A stretch of 64,000 nt of DNA, taken from NCBI RefSeq assembly GCF_037975245.1, contig NC_092574.1, positions 20,398,213 through 20,462,212 of the forward strand. The letters run 5' to 3'. The position numbers and the translations under genes are program-made. Below are positions 62,994 to 64,000 of the stretch, piece by piece. How positions within the stretch are numbered: the first letter of the stretch is position 1; the number at the start of each line of letters is the position of its first letter. The notes below the pieces were generated by a model. That model was not told the DNA's origin. It worked only from the letters and a program-made list of their open reading frames with translations, and did not search any database. The stretch comes from Apostichopus japonicus. Lineage: Eukaryota > Echinodermata > Holothuroidea > Aspidochirotida > Stichopodidae.

Positions 62994-63442
62994 CCGGTAG
63001 AGGGGGGTTGGGGGAGGGGTCTTCCACAGTATCTTTCCCACTTTTCCGGATTAGCCTGCAGTATGTGTAACTTTAATACGAGTCTAATAAATCAAGATAT
63101 AGACTTGAATGCAGCAGTCGATCAACTAACAAGGGAATCATCTCATACATAGCAACAGGTCATCATCGATATGCTATTGGCTCATCACGTCAGGGAGTTG
63201 TTCCATAACGACTCCCTGGTCACGTATACGGTGAAAATTTAAGAACGGTAAATGTTTTATTCCTTCAGAATTTTTACCGTACCAGGTGGGGGGGGGGGTT
63301 CCAGAGGTAGTTGTCGTTGCACCTTTGCACCGTACGTTTAATTTCGAAACCGGCAAAGAAGAGTTAGACAATTATACAGACCAATAAATCATCACTACCC
63401 GCAGCCAATCGAATAATGATAATATTCAATAGTAGCCAATAC

Positions 63443-63775
63443 CAGGGACGTAGCAATGGGAGCGACCCCCCCCCCCCTCCTTCCCCACTTTGAGTACCCC
63501 GAAATATAATATTCACTAAAAGCAGGAAATATTTTTTCATGTTGAAGGAACCTAAGCGACCCTTCTCAATCTTTCCCCTGAAAGTTCGTCTGCATAATTA
63601 ATACAATACTCTGACTATTGTTTATTTCCTGCAACGTGGGAGGCCTTTTTGGCCAACATTTTCTTTTTACATCATGGCGCTCCGTTAAGTGTAATAATGC
63701 TCCCCACATGAGAAGTGCCCCTCGAGTTAAAAATTCTGCCCCCCCCCCCCATCAAAATTCCTTGCTACGTTTCTA
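63443..63775. mobile_element. Short hAT-like element near the carboxypeptidase exon
   Basis: The ends CAGGGACGTAGCAA and TTGCTACGTTTCTA are imperfect inverted repeats. The flanks GCCAATAC (63435-63442) and GTCAATAC (63776-63783) match at 7 of 8 positions. Poly-C runs lie at both subterminal regions. Confidence 0.7.
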
Positions 63776-63920
63776 GTCAATACTAGGGGGTTAGGATTAT
63801 GATTTAGGAGCCTTTTCGTACCAACGTAAGTATATGCGTTTCCTATACAGAAAAGGAAGGCGGTTGTACTTTTCATACATTATTAATATACATGCGAAAC
63901 CTTTGATCCTTATAACTTAC

Positions 63921-64000
63921 AGAGAGTTCTGGCTGATGGTCCTACGGTGTACTCAGTATTATATACCGCCTTTAATGCAGTCGCGGCCTTTGTACCTGCG
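63921..64000 (-). CDS. M14 zinc carboxypeptidase, penultimate exon (partial)
   Basis: Minus-strand reading gives AGTKAATALKAVYNTEYT followed by VGPSARTL, matching the region before the catalytic glutamate loop in M14A carboxypeptidases (ALKAVYGTxYxxGPSAR). The exon ends at 63921 with a perfect GTAAGT donor (complement of 63915-63920) in phase 1, compatible with the acceptor at 61705. The exon runs off the window edge, so the rest of the gene, including the zinc-binding HxxE motif, lies beyond 64000. The 2216-bp intron (61705-63920) contains at least three short inverted-repeat elements. Confidence 0.85.

Noticed and set aside
1-64000. CRISPR array, bacterial operon or prokaryotic origin
   Set aside because: No spaced identical repeats; splice sites, LINEs, SINEs and low coding density show eukaryotic DNA.

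Overview
This 64 kb window is eukaryotic and reads as genomic DNA of a marine invertebrate. It is AT-rich and gene-poor, with intron-split coding fragments and many transposable elements (BEL/Pao, Penelope-like, CR1/Jockey-like and L1-like LINEs, hAT-type non-autonomous elements, tRNA-derived SINEs). An echinoderm such as a sea cucumber is plausible: glutamine-synthetase-I/lengsin-like genes are duplicated, and a P2X7-intracellular-domain gene fragment and recurrent 'taggcctaggcc' sequence are present. The species cannot be fixed from sequence alone.

The backbone is a dispersed array of three co-oriented (+) glutamine synthetase type I / lengsin-like genes. Copy 1 (4719-5833) is a frameshifted, C-terminally truncated pseudogene. 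Copy 2 (38322-39674, 450 aa) and copy 3 (58933-60288, 451 aa) are intact. All three have a one-exon coding region preceded closely by a 3' splice acceptor. Copies 1 and 2 share a central block of about 530 bp that is far more similar than its flanks, which looks like gene conversion. At the right edge, two exons of an M14 zinc carboxypeptidase lie on the minus strand, and their junction is resolved to the base.

The rest is mainly mobile DNA. In order: a decayed LINE with internal duplication (0.6-1.7 kb); a deleted BEL/Pao element between identical 90-bp repeats (7.2-10.7 kb); a P2X7-intracellular-domain exon (12.6 kb); a 1.7-kb hAT element with 8-bp target duplication (14.8-16.6 kb); LINE tails (18.2 and 21.3-22.5 kb) and a small AT-hook exon (22.7 kb); an inverted pair of histone-promoter-like segments (24.1 and 25.2 kb); a long-inverted-repeat element with a nested hAT element (29.0-31.4 kb); a CACTA-like element with dense TTAGTCGG subterminal motifs, putative exons and a nested foldback element (32.5-37.0 kb); an L1-like remnant (37.2-37.8 kb); a hammerhead-like motif and a Penelope-like reverse transcriptase fragment (41.3 and 43.2 kb); a SINE and a small MITE (45.3-46.1 kb); a 4-kb inverted-repeat element holding a decayed cysteine-rich multi-exon gene (46.4-50.4 kb); another SINE (54.0 kb); tandem duplications (55 and 57 kb); and a cluster of hAT-like elements inside the carboxypeptidase intron.

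The best candidates for something undescribed are the 46.4-50.4 kb element, which suggests that a cysteine-rich protein family travels on a transposon, and the 32.5-37.0 kb element with its subterminal motif arrays and possible cargo exons. All comparisons were made by eye; no database search was run.
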